From Camellia lanceoleosa (taxonomy: Eukaryota > Streptophyta > Magnoliopsida > Ericales > Theaceae): a stretch of DNA of 64,000 nucleotides. The stretch is taken from NCBI GenBank assembly GCA_025200525.1, contig CM045763.1, positions 84,658,131-84,722,130 on the forward strand, read 5' to 3'. This document shows, piece by piece, positions 51,402 to 63,463 of the stretch (position 1 is the first letter of the stretch; every line of letters begins with the position of its first letter). A program made the position numbers and the translations under genes. The notes beneath the pieces were generated by a model. It saw only the letters and a list, made by a program, of their open reading frames with translations. It ran no database searches and was not told the origin of the DNA.

Positions 51402-54400
51402 TCAATCGTAGTAAAATGGGTCCATCAAAGCAATGGACTCAATCATATCCCCATTCCCAATCCCCTCTATATATGGTTTCAATCTTTGGCCATTCACTTT
51501 GAAAGTGTGGCCGGTCTTTGGATCTCGCACCTCAACGGCGCCGTGAATGAATGCCTCAACAACTACAAAGAGGCCATCCCATCTTGATCTTAGCTTACCC
51601 GGAAATAGTCTCAACTTTGAATTAAAAATCCACACTTTTTGGTCGGGTTCAAAGGATTTCCTATTAATGTGCTTGTCATGGAATTCTTTAGTCCGAGCTT
51701 TAAAAACTCTCGAACTCTCATATGCATCATTCCGGATTTCCTCCAACTCATTGAGTTGGAATTTCCGGTTGAGCCCAGCTGTGCCCATATCGAAGTTAAA
51801 CTTCTTTATGGCCCACAATAATCGGTGCTCAAGTTCAACAGGGAGATGGCAAGCTTTACCGAACACCGCTCTATATGGTGACATCCCAATGGGTGTCTTA
51901 TAAGCAGTGCGGTAAGCCCATAATGCATCAATTAACCTTTGTGACCAATCCTTCCTATCTGGTCTCATAGTTTTCTCAATTATGTGCTTTACCTCCCTAT
52001 TTGAGACTTCCACTTGGCCACTAGTTTGAGGGTGATATGGAGTGCCAACTTTATGAGTGATAGAGTATTTCTTAACTACCGACTCCAAGAATCGGTTACA
52101 AAAATGTGTACCCTGATCACTTATTATGGCTCTAGGAAACCCAAAACGACTAAAGATGTTTTCATGCAAAAACTTGATTACCACTCTATGATCGTTTGTT
52201 CGGGTAGCTATTGCCTCCACCCACTTAGACACGTAATCTACTGCCAAAAGAATGTACTCAAACCCGAATGACGATGGGAAAGGGCCCATAAAATCAATCC
52301 CCCACACATCAAATATTTCTACCACAAGAATATGGGACATTGGCATCATGTCATGTCGAGACATCGAACCCATTTGCTGACAGCGCAAACAAGTTCTACA
52401 AAATTGATGGGCATCTTTAAAAATTGTGGGCCAATAAAACCCACTTTGTAAAATCTTTGCGGCCGTTTTATGCCCACTAAAATAACCGCCACATGCAGAA
52501 GAATGACAAAATGTAAGAATGCTATGCACCTTACTCTCCGGCACACACCGTCGGATCACTTGGTCGGAGCAATATTTAAACAACTCCGAATCCTCCCAAA
52601 AGTAATACCTGACCTGCGAAAAGAATCGGTCTTTGTCTTGCTTAGACCAATTCTGTGGAATTTGCCCAATGGCCAAGTAATTCACAATATGCGCAAACCA
52701 CGGGGGGCTCGCTTGTGACAGCTCAAAGGGTTGTTCGTCCGGAAATGAATCATGCAAAATAAGAGGGTCACTATTATACTCAACAAGGATTCGGGAGAGA
52801 TGATCTGCCACCACATTCTCGGATCCTTTCTTATCACGGATTTCTAGATCAAACTCCTGAAGCAACAAAATCCATCTAATTAACCTAGGTTTGGTCTCTT
52901 TCTTAGATAATAAATACCGCAAAGCGGCATGATCAGTGAAGACTATGACCTTGGAACCTAGGAGATAAGACCGGAATTTGTCTAAGGCAAAGACCATAGC
53001 TAGCAACTCTTTCTCGGTAGTAGTGTAATTCAATTGAGCATCCGAGAGAGTGCGACTAGCATAATATATAGCAAATGGTGCCTTATTGACCCTTTGGCCC
53101 AATATAGCCCCGACAGCATAATTAGAGGCATCACACATGATTTCAAAGGGAAGTGACCAATCTGGTGATTTCATGATTGGGGCAGTGGTCAAGGCCATTC
53201 TCAGTGTTTCAAATGCCTTTAAGCATGCCTCATCAAAGACAAAAGGCGCATCCTTAACTAGTAAACTACACAAAGGACGTGATATCTTACTGAAGTCTTT
53301 AATGAACCTACGGTAAAAACCTGCATGCCCTAAGAACGACCTGATTTGACGCACGGAATTGGGTGGAGGAAGGCCTGCAATGAGGTCAACCTTAGCCTTG
53401 TCAACCTCTATACCTCGAGGGGACACAATGTGTCCCAACACTATACCCTCACGAACCATAAAATGGCTCTTTTCCCAACTCAATATTAGGTTTGCCTCAA
53501 TACATCGTTTTAACACTCTAGTCAAGTTCCTAAGGCATTCCTCAAAAGACGGTCCAAACACCGAAAAGTCATCCATAAAAACCTCTAAGAATTTCTCCAT
53601 CATGTCGGAGAAAATGGCCATCATACACCGTTGAAAGGTCGCTGGTGCATTACATAGTCCAAAGGGCATGTGCCTGTAAGCAAAAGTGCCAAAAGGGCAT
53701 GTGAATGTGGTCTTTTCCTGGTCAGCGGGGTATACCGGGACTTGATTATACCCCGAGTAACCATCAAGAAAACAATAGAACCCCTGCCCCGCTAACCGCT
53801 CTAGGATTTGGTCAATAAAAGGTAAGGGAAAATGGTCCTTCCTAGTCGAGGAATTTAGTCTCCTATAATCAATGCACACTCGCCACCCAGTAGTGGTTCG
53901 TGTGGGGACTAACTCTCCTCTCTTATTCTCAATAACAGTGATGCCCGATTTCTTGGACACCACTTGTGTGGGACTCACCCACTTGCTATCTGAGATGGGG
54001 TATATGATACCCGTATCCAACAATTTCAAAACCTCCTTCTTCACCACCTCTTTCATGTTAGGATTCAGACTCCGTTGCATTTCGCGAGAAGGTTTGGTGT
54101 CCTCCTCTAGATGTATATAATGCATGCACACAGTGGGATCTATCACTTTCAAATCAGCCACTGACCACCCTATAGCACTCCGATGTGCCACGAGAACACT
54201 CATTAACTGACTCTTCTTCTCCCCAGTCAAGTCAGATGCAATGATAATTGGTAAAGTCTCCTGGGGCCCTAAAAATGCATACTTGAGTGTGGCCGGAAGT
54301 GGCTTCAACTCAAGTGTAGGTGGTGTAACCAAAGATGGTGTGGCAGGCTCTCTCAACAGAGGAGGAAGTGACTCAAACCGGGCTTTCCATGGAGGAAAAT

Positions 54401-54985
54401 TCGGTGTAGAAGAAGAATTAAGCAAGACATTTACCTCCTCAACTGACCCATCTATATCAAAATTTTCAAACCCAAAATGAGCTAGACAAGCCTCTAAAGG
54501 GTCCTCTACAAGAATAGAGGGCAAAGCCTCCTCAACAATCTCATCCACAACATCTACTAATAAGCACTCCTCTCTCTCATGAGGTTGTTGTGATGCTTGA
54601 AAAACATTAAGTTTCACTTGCATGTTACCAAATGAAACTTCCATAACCCCGGTCCGACAATTAATGCATGCATTAGCCGTAGCCAAGAAAGGTCGACCCA
54701 AAATCACCGAGATTTGTTTCCTCGAACTGGCTACCGGTTCCATATCTAAAACCAAAAAATCAACAGGGAAGTAAAACCTATCGACCTTCACTAATACATC
54801 CTCAATCATGCCACCTGGCACTTTGAGGGACCGGTCAGCCAACTGAAGAGTAACAGTAGTGGGCTTCAACTCGCCAAGCCCAAATTCCTCGTACACAGAG
54901 TACGGCAACAAGTTAACACTAGCCCCTAAATCCAATAAGGCCCTATCAATAAAGTGGTCCCCTATAATGCATGCAATGGTTGGGG
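51402..54985 (-). CDS. Athila-type gypsy pol: protease, reverse transcriptase, RNase H, integrase (uninterrupted)
   Basis: A single open frame of about 1,190 codons with no stop, from the insertion junction at 54985 to the stop at 51402. Order: aspartic protease ([18 protein letters not shown]); reverse transcriptase ([32 protein letters not shown], active site [11 protein letters not shown]); RNase H ([26 protein letters not shown]); integrase zinc region ([14 protein letters not shown]) and DDE core ([35 protein letters not shown]); C-terminal domain ending [10 protein letters not shown]. Integrase after RNase H is the Ty3/gypsy order. The 2.8-kb insertion removes its link to gag, where the frame would otherwise be continuous, so the normal Gag-Pol precursor cannot be made. 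Confidence 0.92.
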
Positions 54986-57788
54986 TGGACCTGAAAATGA
55001 TGTTCCCTTATAGGGTGAGCCACAGCCCAGTAGAAATATACTAAACCAATTATAAGCATTGAATAAAGCAATAACATTCAATAGATGGTTAACCATGATA
55101 ATCAATTATATCAATATACAGTCTTAAGACACTAATGTCTATGACACTTATCAATATCCATTATTATCAATATGGCTCAGAACCTGGTCAAACTTATAAC
55201 TGTGAACTATATAGCATATTCACATTACTTCCAATATCAACAACACAAATGAGACTCAGGCTCATATCAAAACACTTCATACTTCCAGATTGATACACAT
55301 TTTAGTGCTGTATCAATAAAACACTTCAATATAAATAAGCACACATAAAAGTGATGCTAATGGAGTCCATCCCCTATCTCCTCCCAAACAAAATCCGGTT
55401 TAGAGGTCCATCCCCTATCTTCCCCTAAACCGTGGAGTAGGAAATCCCTACCTCAAATGAAGAGACTCAAAGAAGATGATGAAAATACTCGGATGTGTTC
55501 TAACCCACAATTTTTCGGATCAAAATGAAGATCAAGGGAAGCTCCACACTCAATACAAAGGAACTAGGGTAGAAGATCACTAGAACTAGATGTATTTATA
55601 GAGAGAAGATGTAGTCTAGAGAGAGAAACTCTCAAGTTATTCATTCAATGAACTTCATTAAATTGATTAATGTATCTCATACATTCATGATACATAATGT
55701 ATCCTCTAAGATTCATTCATAATAAATCCATCACATTCAATGTATTAGCATTAGTCTTCTATACATTGTATATATAGGTATCAATGATTAGTCACCATCT
55801 AATTGATGTACATGTATCTTACTAATGAGATGAATCTAGTATAATCATGCAAAATCTTTGAAAAGTTAGAGAGAGGATCAAAAAGCTATTTTGATGATAT
55901 ACAACAGTCCGCTCAAGCGTCAAGCCCAAAATCTGGACATCAACCCTTGGTTTCCAAACACAACTAACCTGTTTCAAACCTGCCCAACACGTCCCAAGAC
56001 TCATATACAAAGAGTAAAGGTTTGAAACAGGTTGGTTGTGTTTGGAAACCAAGGGTTGATGTCCAGATTTTGGGCTTGACGCTTGAGCTTTTTGGATCAC
56101 TTTTCGCCATTCTCTCTCTAACTTTTCAAAGATTTTGCATGATTATACTAGATTCATCTCATTAGTAAGATACATGTACATCAATTAGATGGTGACTAAT
56201 CATTGATACCTATATATACAATGTATAGAAGACTAATGCTAATACATTGAATGTGATGGATTTATTATGAATGAATCTTAGAGATGAATTATGTATCTAT
56301 TATGAATATGTAAGATACATTAATCTGTCTAATGAATTCATTAATATAGAGGATGCATTATGTATCATGAATGTATGAGATACATTAATCAATTTAATGA
56401 AGTTCATTGAATGAATAACTTGAGAGTTTCTCTCTCTAGACTACATCTTCTCTCTATAAATACATCTAGTTTTAGTGATCTTCTACCCTAGTTCCTTTGT
56501 ATTGAGTGTGGAGCTTCCCTTGATCTTCATTTTGATCCGAAAAATTGTGGGTTGGAACACATCCGAGTATTTTCATCATCTTCTTTGAGTCTCTTCATTT
56601 GAGGTAGGGATTTTCTACTCCATCTTATGAGTTTTGTTCTAAGTTTTGGTACTTTAATATGGTGGGGGTATTTTGGTAATTTTGGGAAAAACCCTAGTTG
56701 TTTTTAATAAATTGATTTGTACAATTAATTTGAGGAAAATTGGGAATATTAGTTGAATTCATGGAATTGGGGATTTATAAGTTTAAATGGTGTAGTTGGA
56801 TTATTTAATCACTCTCCTATTTAAATGTTGAGATTATTATTGTTATTATATTTTATTTTTTGTTTAGAAATAACTGTTTTGGGCTATCTGTGGAGGATAG
56901 TCATGATTGTTGTAGACATTGCATGTGGATTAGGGCAAACTGGAACTAATCACATTGGCTAAGTCATTAATTTTGACTATTGAATTAATACAGAAAAATA
57001 CATGTATTGGTTGAGCATTGCATATGCATATTGTGTGGGAGGAGATAGGGGATGTACTCCACGGTTTAGGGGAATATAGGGGATGGACCTCTAAACCGGA
57101 TTTTGTTTGGGAGGAGATAGGGGATAGACTCCATTAGCATCACTTTTATGTGTGCTTATTTATATTGAAGTGTTTTATTGATACAGCACTAAAATGTGTA
57201 TCAATCTGGAAGTATGAAGTGTTTTGATATGAGCCTGAGTCTCATTTGTGTTGTTGATATTGGAAGTAATGTGAATATGCTATATCGTTCACAGTTGTAA
57301 GTTTGGCCAGGTTCTGAGCCATATTGATAATAATGGATATTGATAATAATGATGTAATTGATTATCTTGGTTAACCATCTATTGAATGCTATTGCTTTAT
57401 TCAATGCTTATATTTGGTTTAGTATATTTCTACTGGGCTGTGGCTCACCCTATATGGGAACATCATTTTCAGGTCTAGGTGATTCGCTACCTCCAAGGAC
57501 TTAGCTTGGAAGGAACCGGATTTTGAAGCCTTGTTTTAAGTTATTTGTTTTTATTTGACTTACATGTAAACATTCAAGCCTAGGGCTTTATTTGTATTTG
57601 AGTTAGAACTCATATTTTTGTGTCCAAGTGTTGGCTTGACAAGATGTAAGCCCGTAGGGCATTTATTTTGATGTTACATGTACTGTCCTTACTTAGTAAT
57701 ACTCTGATAAATGAGATAATGTATTATTTTCTTTTTATAATGCATGTCAATATTATTTATGTGATGGGTTGATTTTGAGGGCGTTACA
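54986..57788. mobile_element. 2.8-kb nested insertion, mostly one giant imperfect palindrome
   Basis: It splits the Athila frame between gag and protease. The ends are TG (54986) and CA (57788) with a GGG overlap at the junction, and no clear 5-bp duplication. The left arm (about 54986-55980) and right arm (about 56018-57476) are inverted copies around a loop at about 55981-56017. The right arm has an additional 439 bp (56622-57060), and 57477-57788 is unpaired. Each arm carries TATAAATAC (56455 forward; 55592 reversed) and leader-like sequence, so it looks like two LTR-like units head to head. No protein is encoded. The class is uncertain: an LTR-type solo element with TGTAACGCCC-type terminus is the best guess. 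Confidence 0.75.
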
Positions 57789-59646
57789 GGGCACTTGGGT
57801 CCTTAAGCTTAGGAGGTGTGTCATTCAACAAGATGGAGCTCACTTGCTCTGTGAGTAGGACCTTTTGGGACACATGTGTCCTAGATTTACGCTTTTGCGT
57901 ACAAAGATCCTTCAGAAATTTGGCATATGATGGTACTTGCTTAATTGCCTCCAACAGGGGGAGGTTGATTTTTACCTGTTTAAAGACCTCCATCATTGCC
58001 TCTATAGATGCTGCCTTCTTATTAAAAGGGGACGGTGTGTCAAGGCACTGGGGAAAGGGTGCCTTAGGTACATATGGTGCCTTGGGCTCAAGTGAAGTAC
58101 TAGGGACTAAGTCATCCCTCTTAATTGTTTCCCCCTCACCCTTGCTCTCACTAGGTGAACCACCGTGGTCACCCTTCCTAACTCTAATTGCATTAGACGC
58201 AACTGACTGAGGCTCTAGCTTCCTACCACTTCTCAAAGCAACCACCGCCTGTACTTGCTCATGTTGCTTTCCATTCCCACCCGAACTTTCTGCCCCGTAT
58301 TGTCCCTTAGGGTTGGCCACAGTTTGACTTGGTAATTTTCCCTCATCTCTCCGATTCATATTGTTAGCCATTTGACCCAATTGGGTCTCTATCTTGGCAA
58401 TAGAGTGAGTGTGGGAGTGGACTATCGGTGCTAACCCCTTAAGTTTTGAGAGAACTTCCAACACTTGAGTTTCAAAGGCAAAGTTGCCCTGAGGAACAGG
58501 CAGGGGTTGTGGTTGTGGTTGCCGGTATGGTTGTGGGGGTCTATAAGGTTGCGGTGGTCGGTAAGATGATTGGTTGGCAAAATTATTGAAATTCTGTCTT
58601 GGTGGTGGAGGATTGTAAGAAGTGCCTTGTGAAGGGGGTCTCCATGAGAAATTAGGGTGATTTCTCTATCCCAGATTGTATGTGTTGGAGTATGGATCAT
58701 TACCCAGGTTGGAGAATTCTTGAGCTGCATTCACATGCTCTTGGACTAACTCTGGAAATTGTGATGCCGAAGGGCACTCACTCAAGTCATGAGCAGGGCT
58801 CGCACAAATAACACATGCCTCGTGGAATTGAGGCTGAACTTGCTGGGTAGGGGCATGTCCCGTAGCTAATAATTGGTCCATCTTGCGGGACAATGTCTCT
58901 ACTTGTTGGGCTAACTCTAGGTTTTGCCCGACCTCATAAATGCCCCCTCTTTTCGGGGCTCCAACTACGGGTTGCCGGACTTGCTTGTCATGAGGCATGG
59001 TGAAGGAATTATCATTTAAGTTCTCAAACAATTGCCATGCCTCGCATCATTCTTAGACATAAATATCCCACCACGTGATCTAATCCACCATTTGGCGGTG
59101 TGGCTCAGTTAAGCCATAATAGAATGTTTGAACAAGTTGCCAATCAGGCACTTGGTGGTGGGGACACTGTTGGAGAAGGTCTCTAAGTCTTTCCCAAGTC
59201 TCATGGAATTGCTCGCCATTCATTTGAGCAAAGTTTGTGATGGCTCGCCTAAGTTGGTTGGTTTTACCTATGGGAAAGTACTTCTCCAAGAACCGTTGTT
59301 GTAATTGGTCCTAACTTGTGATTGAATTAGCAGGTAAAGAATTTAGCCAGTGTTTGGCTTTATCCTTTAACGAGAATGGAAACAATCGCAACATTAATGC
59401 CTCATTTGTGAAATTCTGGATCCTCACTGTTGAGCAAATTTCCAGAAATTCATTCAAATGCTTATAAGGGTCATCATTAGTTAGTCCATGGAATGATGGA
59501 AGCATTTGTATGGTGCTGGACTTAATCTCATAATGAGCAGCAGTGGTGTTGGGCAATTGGATGCATGATGGTGATGTATATGCAGTGGGTGTAAAATAAT
59601 CCTTAAGTGTCCGGTTGGGCACATTCGGGACATTCGGATCTGCCAT
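57789..59646 (-). pseudogene. Athila gag, several in-frame stops
   Basis: Starts at ATG 59646 (MADPNVPNVPNRTLKDYF) and stays in one frame to 57789. It contains the gag domain (LPSFHGLTNDDPYKHLNEFL, LFPFSLKDKAKHWLNSLP, ETWERLRDLLQQCPHH), a zinc-knuckle-like CVICASPAHDLSECP, a Pro/Gln-rich linker and the C-terminal FPQCLDTPSPFNKKAASIEA leading to protease. Stops occur at 59311, 59077, two more near 59050-59060, and 58666. No frameshifts were seen. The reading ends at the nested insertion. Confidence 0.85.
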
Positions 59647-60178
59647 CTCTAATGGCTCAATGTATGAATATGAAAACTCAAGCCTAGGAACACGGGCAAA
59701 AGCCCTAAGTCTCCTAAGGGTCCTTTCTAGTTCAAGGTCCAAACACCACAATTCAGGGCGACAAGAACGACGCCCGTGCATACACTACCCAAACACACAC
59801 AACAAGTTCCGACTCTGTGCACTAAGTATGAAAGCAAAATACCAAAGGAAAAAATACTCATAGCGGTTTAACGAAAACGCTTTACTCGTCTTGCGGATGC
59901 TTGACGTGTAGACGTTGTCTCCAACCCCCAATTGAGCTTTGACTTTCGTTTTAGCACTTTGGTGCTTTGCTTGTGAGTGTTTGCTTCTGTTTACTCACTT
60001 TAGTGTTGCGGGTTTTTTTTTTTTTTTTTTTTTTTTAAGCTCGGCTGCGCTCCGCTTGCACTTCAATGATAGCTCCAATTTCAAACGCTCTGCACACTTA
60101 GCAACACCAAAAGCATAAAATCCTAAACTAAAAATTAAAATAAGAATGTAACTTTAAATTAACTAATTTCGCCAGAAG
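59647..60178 (-). other. Athila 5' leader
   Basis: Non-coding leader between the primer site and the gag ATG. It includes a T homopolymer (60014-60036 on the plus strand), and the frame of gag is open for about 45 codons upstream of the chosen ATG. I chose 59646 because it begins the conserved ADPN start typical of the family. Confidence 0.5.
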
Positions 60179-60197
60179 TCCCCGGCAACGGCGCCAA
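60179..60197 (-). other. Primer binding site (tRNA-Asp)
   Basis: The minus strand reads TGGCGCCGTTGCCGGGGAC four bases from the LTR end. It is complementary to the 3' end of plant tRNA-Asp(GTC), the primer used by Athila and related Tat-branch elements. Confidence 0.88.
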
Positions 60198-60201
60198 AAT
60201 T

Positions 60202-61256
60202 TGATGGGTCGTTGAACACACCAAAATTAAATACGAAAACTATACCAAATTCTTTTAGAATAATGGCAAGTCCAGATATCGATCCACAGGGACTTTTGTG
60301 AAATTAAACTAATTTAATTATTAAATTCCTAAATTAATTTTGATAAAAAGATTGATTGTTCATAATCTAATTTAATAACGAATAAATTAAACTAAGGAAT
60401 TAAATTATCAAGAATAATTGAAATTGGGTTTACTGAATTAGGGAAAAATCATAGGGTAGAGAATTCACCACTAACCACATAATTAGGGTTTCCAATTGAA
60501 ATCAATTATGCTATGGTTTGAACGGATTAATGTTTCGCAACTACAAGTTCGAAGCATTTGACAAGAAGATTATCACATTCAATGTACGAGCACGAACCAT
60601 CTCAAGTAATACGAATCGTTCACTCTAAACTAAGGCAGTGATACGACTCGTTCCTCGTAGCATGGTTCGTCCCATACCTTGAATGTGAAGGAAAAGAAAA
60701 CAATTGTATGGATAATATTTAACAATCACAGAAAGTCAAATATTCGAAAGAATAATGAAAATTATATATAAAGAATTTTTAAAACACCATACAATGGTTC
60801 AAACCTTTACATAATATAAAATCAAAAAGAAAAACCTATTACATGGCTAGGGTTTCTTCAGAACCCTAGAAAAGGAAGACTAGCTACTCATAGAGGAGTG
60901 AAAAGAGGTAGATGGAGAAGAAATCACCATTGGAGACATCTTTGAAGCTTCTTGTTTTTTTCTCTTCCCAAAACCCTAGCCTCTCTCTTTAGGTCAAAAC
61001 CAAATCAGAACCCTAGAAAAGCCTTTCCCTTTTCTTTTTATACTTCTACTCCTTTCCAAACAGGTTTAAAACATCAGTTTTGACTTTTCTAGAAAAAGTC
61101 AACTCTGTCCAAATTTTGTCTTTTTGCCCATTTTATGCTCCAACGATGTACAACCTGATTGACATTCAACAAACATAAAATATACGGTTTGACCAGCAAG
61201 TGAAGTTAAGAGATTCTAATTAACGACCTCAATGATGTACATTTCGGCCTTAATCA
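60202..61256 (-). repeat. 5' LTR of Athila-type element (right)
   Basis: Plus strand runs TGATGGGTCGTTGAAC to GGCCTTAATCA, 1,055 bp, about 2% different from the left LTR. It is immediately followed by copia RNase H coding sequence. Confidence 0.9.
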
Positions 61257-61794
61257 GTACCTAAAAAGGACACCGGGAAAGGGTCTCTTCTTCCAAAGAA
61301 CAACAAATAGAAAAATTGAGATTTTTTCAGATGCAGATTGGGCAGGTTCAGTGACTGATCGAAGATCAACTTCTAGCTATTGTTCGTTTGTTTGGGGGAA
61401 CACGGTTACATGGCGAAGCAAGAAACAGTCAGTGGTAGCCCGTAGTAGTGCTGAGGCAGAATTTCGTGCTATGGCACTAGGTATCTGTGAGGGACTCTTG
61501 TTGAACAGGCTGTTAGAAGAATTACGGGTTCCATCTGAGCATCCCATGGTTTTATACTGTGACAACCAAGCTGCTATCAGTATCGCTAAGGATCTGGTTC
61601 ATCATGATCGAACTAAACACGTGGAGATAGATCGACACTTTATCAAGGAAAAGATTGAAGAAGGAGTTTTTCAAGTCAGCTACACTTCAACAAACTGTCA
61701 AAAAGCGGACATTCTCACAAAAGCTCTTGCTCGAGTTACCTTCGAAGATCTGACGGAAAAATTGGGAATGATTAGCATCTACAACGTAGCTTGA
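61257..61794 (+). pseudogene. 3' end of a copia RNase H domain
   Basis: Open from the Athila border (61257) to TGA at 61792. It reads IFSDADWAGSVTDRRSTSSY, VTWRSKKQSVVARSSAEAEF, LYCDNQAAISIAKDLVHHDR, HVEIDRHFIKEKIEEGVFQV and QKADILTKAL. All are standard Ty1/copia RNase H blocks without lesions over about 178 codons. Everything upstream (gag to reverse transcriptase) is missing, replaced by the Athila element. Confidence 0.9.
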
Positions 61795-61801
61795 GGGGCA
61801 G

Positions 61802-62148
61802 TGTTGGTAATCAAGCTATTGTATTGTTAATATAATAATAACAGCTGTATGTTTATATAATTAATATATATTATTAATGTATAGTTAATATAATATGTAT
61901 ACAGCTGATGATAGGATTCTTCTCCTTTTTCTTTTCTTTTTCTTTTCTTTTTTTCTTTTCTCTTACAGTGATGGCCTTTGCTTTCTGCCGCATGGCCTGC
62001 TTTTCATTTTTCTATTCCATCTGATCATAATGTTGCTTTGTACAACTCCTATATAATGGAGCTCCCATTTGGTTTCTAAATAACATTGAATTACAGAGCA
62101 TATTAGCTCTTTCAATCACTCTCTCAATATTTCTTTCAAGTACAATTC
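61802..62148 (+). repeat. 3' LTR of the truncated copia element (3' end uncertain)
   Basis: After the purine tract TTGAGGGGCAG, TGTTGGTAATCAAGC opens an LTR typical of this copia group. It contains CTATATAATGGAGCTCCC (promoter box, about 62050) and CTCTTTCAATCACTCTCTC near the end. With no partner LTR in the window the 3' end cannot be fixed; the pararetrovirus relic begins by 62154. Confidence 0.65.
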
Positions 62149-62153
62149 AAAAA

Positions 62154-63419
62154 GAAGGTTTAAAAATATGCATAGATTTGAAACTTAGTCAAAAAGCTGC
62201 TAAAGAAGAACATAAAGCCAAATATGAATTAGGTAACTTCTGTGAACAATATGGTTTACCTCCCGTAGCACTTTCTCGAAATAAAAATAGTAAAAAGAAA
62301 TCTTCCTATAAATATTCCACTAAATATAAAAAGAAATATTCCCCTTTTAAATCAACTGATAAATATTATACTAAACCAAAAAAGAAATATCATAAGAAAT
62401 CTACTAACTTTCAGAAAAAGGCACCATCTATCCCAAATGTTAATTGTTATAATTGTGGAAAAAAGGGTTATTATTCCAATAAATGCAAAGTAAAAGAAAA
62501 ACTTAAGACTAAACTTAACCAACTATAGATTACTGAAGAAAATCAACAACAAATATTTGACATATTAACCTAACCAAGTCTCCCAATCAATCTCCTGATA
62601 CTTCTAGTCACACATCTAGTGATACTACTCCTTCTAGTGATACTTCCACTTATTATTCTCCCAGTGAGAATACGGATGATGAAATTGAATTAGGATGTAA
62701 TGATACTTGCTGTAAACAAGTCAATGTTCTTACTAAATCTCAATAAGAAGAAGATTCTGTAATAGAATTAATTAGTAAATTAAAAAATCCTGAATTAAAA
62801 AGAAAATATATGAATAAACTCAAATCTTTGCTAATGAATAAAGATAAAGAAACCTCATCAAGATAAACCTATAATTAGTTTAACCACTACTTTAGAAAGG
62901 TTTAGAAAGGATAAACATAAAGAAGTAACTTTACAAGACTTACAAAATGAGATTAATCAAATTAAATTAACTATTCAAGAATTAAAAACTAAAGATAAAT
63001 CCTTAGAAGAAGAAATTGCAATATTAAAAATCAATAAAAGTCTTAGTGATTTCCAACAATCGAATAATACTTCTTTAGAAGAATCTAATTCTAGTCCTAA
63101 TCCTAGCAACATCATCTTTGATAATCGATCAACTAAATCTAATAATGATAATCACGATGATAGTCATTGTTTAAATATTATTAATAGAATTCATATTCAA
63201 AAATGGTATTTGAAAGTCAAACTAATTATTAATGATTTTAAAATAGAAGTCATAGCTCTCATTGATACCGGCGTTGATTTAAATTGTATTCAAGAAGGTT
63301 TAAACCCCACAAAATATTATCATAAAACTAGTAAACAATTAAGTTCTACTAATGGAAGTCAAATGCATATTAAATATAAATTACCCAAGGTACGTATTTG
63401 TCAAAATATTTTACTTTAA
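62154..63419 (+). pseudogene. Endogenous caulimovirid (plant pararetrovirus) fragment: coat-protein C-terminus to protease
   Basis: A decayed viral relic. The first part (62154-62528) reads as the Lys/Tyr-rich C-terminal region of a caulimovirid coat protein with a zinc-knuckle pattern (CYNCGKKGYYSNKC) whose usual His position is Tyr. A stop follows at 62526, then several short frames with stops and frameshifts containing acidic and coiled-coil-like stretches. The last open piece (63210-63419) has the aspartic-protease signature region (LIDTGVDLNCIQEG). The reverse transcriptase that should follow is absent. The pattern fits petuvirus- or florendovirus-like endogenous sequences. It is not infectious as seen. 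Confidence 0.7.
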
Positions 63420-63463
63420 GTCTTAGAGATCTTCATTTTTTACTTTAACTCTTTGAATTATAA

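Larger units (their letters stand above)
45575..61256 (-). mobile_element. 15.7-kb Athila-type Ty3/gypsy retrotransposon, chimeric flanks, nested insertion
   Basis: LTRs are 45575-46628 (1,054 bp) and 60202-61256 (1,055 bp), differing at about 2% by eye. Read on the minus strand: 5' LTR, primer site for tRNA-Asp, gag, pol, a long spacer, an env-like ORF, a 3' non-coding region with the CTTGAGGACTAGCAAG word typical of Athila/Tat elements, then the 3' LTR. A 2.8-kb insertion splits gag from protease. Flanks do not match: the left is kinase copy 3, the right is copia RNase H. There is no target duplication. Confidence 0.9.

Noticed and set aside
54986..57788. Two separate solo LTR insertions in opposite directions
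   Set aside because: There are no target duplications around either arm, and the loop joins the arms directly; a single inverted-duplication insertion fits better, though it is not proven.
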